Shown: positions 5,989 through 6,040 of the stretch, in pieces
Position numbering within the stretch: the first letter of the stretch is position 1
Layout of the letters: each line of letters opens with the position of its first letter
Assembly (NCBI GenBank): GCA_046050125.1
Contig: JBJOQB010000177.1
Location: forward strand, 1 to 6,040
Origin: JAHFQJ01 sp046050125
GTDB taxonomy: Bacteria > Pseudomonadota > Gammaproteobacteria > Burkholderiales > Burkholderiaceae
DNA: 6,040 nt
Direction of reading: 5' to 3'
The notes under the pieces: model-generated
What the model was told of the DNA's origin: nothing
Databases searched by the model: none
What the model saw: the letters and a program-made list of their open reading frames with translations, nothing else
Program-made: the position numbers and the translations under genes

Positions 5989-6040
5989 TAAAAAGCATGG
6001 TTTTTAGAGTATTTTGAGTGAAAAAACAAATTAGCTAGTC

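Larger units (their letters stand above)
5708..6040. other. Gene-free region upstream of glmS
   Basis: No credible coding region is present in these 333 bases. From 5708 to about 5930 the sequence is almost all A/T and includes the glmS leader, promoter and palindrome. A 10-bp direct repeat ATACACAATA occurs at 5856-5865 and 5908-5917, which may be chance. From about 5932 base composition changes abruptly to a G+C-rich hairpin, followed by a short tandem repeat and then unremarkable sequence to the window edge. The minus-strand open frame at 5807-5998 reads through the hairpin and has no family resemblance. Confidence 0.75.

Noticed and set aside
5807..5998. 63-codon minus-strand open frame with a hydrophobic C-terminal half
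   Set aside because: Its N-terminal half ('YPRPEGRGF') is the translation of the IS605-like hairpin and the rest is A/T-run hydrophobic translation. It has no ribosome site or family resemblance.

Overview
The window looks like chromosomal DNA of a strongly AT-rich betaproteobacterium, probably of the Burkholderiales type. This rests on protein flavour only. MiaB carries the betaproteobacterial stretch around 'FPEIEKFDHLPPAR' before its radical-SAM cysteines. The dihydrolipoamide dehydrogenase ends in 'HPHPSLSEVVREAALATDKRALNM'. HisE is followed directly by a HIT protein, which is the 3' end of many betaproteobacterial his operons. The low G+C and A/T-only intergenic runs suggest a reduced or host-associated lineage, but no species can be named from the sequence.

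Layout, left to right. (1) Bases 1-878 (+) are the C-terminal 60% of a dihydrolipoamide dehydrogenase (E3 of a 2-oxo acid dehydrogenase complex), open at the left edge and followed by a hairpin. (2) A 193-199 bp A/T-rich spacer holds possible promoter elements. (3) Bases 1078-3223 (+) form a tight three-gene unit: miaB (tRNA methylthiotransferase), hisE (phosphoribosyl-ATP pyrophosphatase) and a HIT nucleotide hydrolase. (4) A 12-bp perfect stem at 3233-3264 lies between convergent genes and probably terminates both directions. (5) On the minus strand, glmS (5707 to 3890) is followed by ppiB (3774 to 3277). They are separated by a hairpin and by a near-consensus promoter for ppiB, so ppiB has its own start. 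(6) Bases 5708-6040 hold no gene. They carry the glmS leader and promoter, a perfect palindrome abutting the -10, and a G+C-rich hairpin that resembles the conserved right-end/omega-RNA hairpin of IS200/IS605-type elements, with no transposase or tnpB beside it.

The genes are housekeeping: TCA-cycle/pyruvate E3, tRNA modification, a histidine-pathway step, nucleotide housecleaning, protein folding and amino-sugar synthesis. No new multi-gene system is visible. The items most worth checking are the orphan IS605-like hairpin, the hisE-HIT pair lying beside miaB rather than other his genes, two related AGCTAAAT-armed hairpins after lpdA and glmS, and the palindrome in the glmS promoter.
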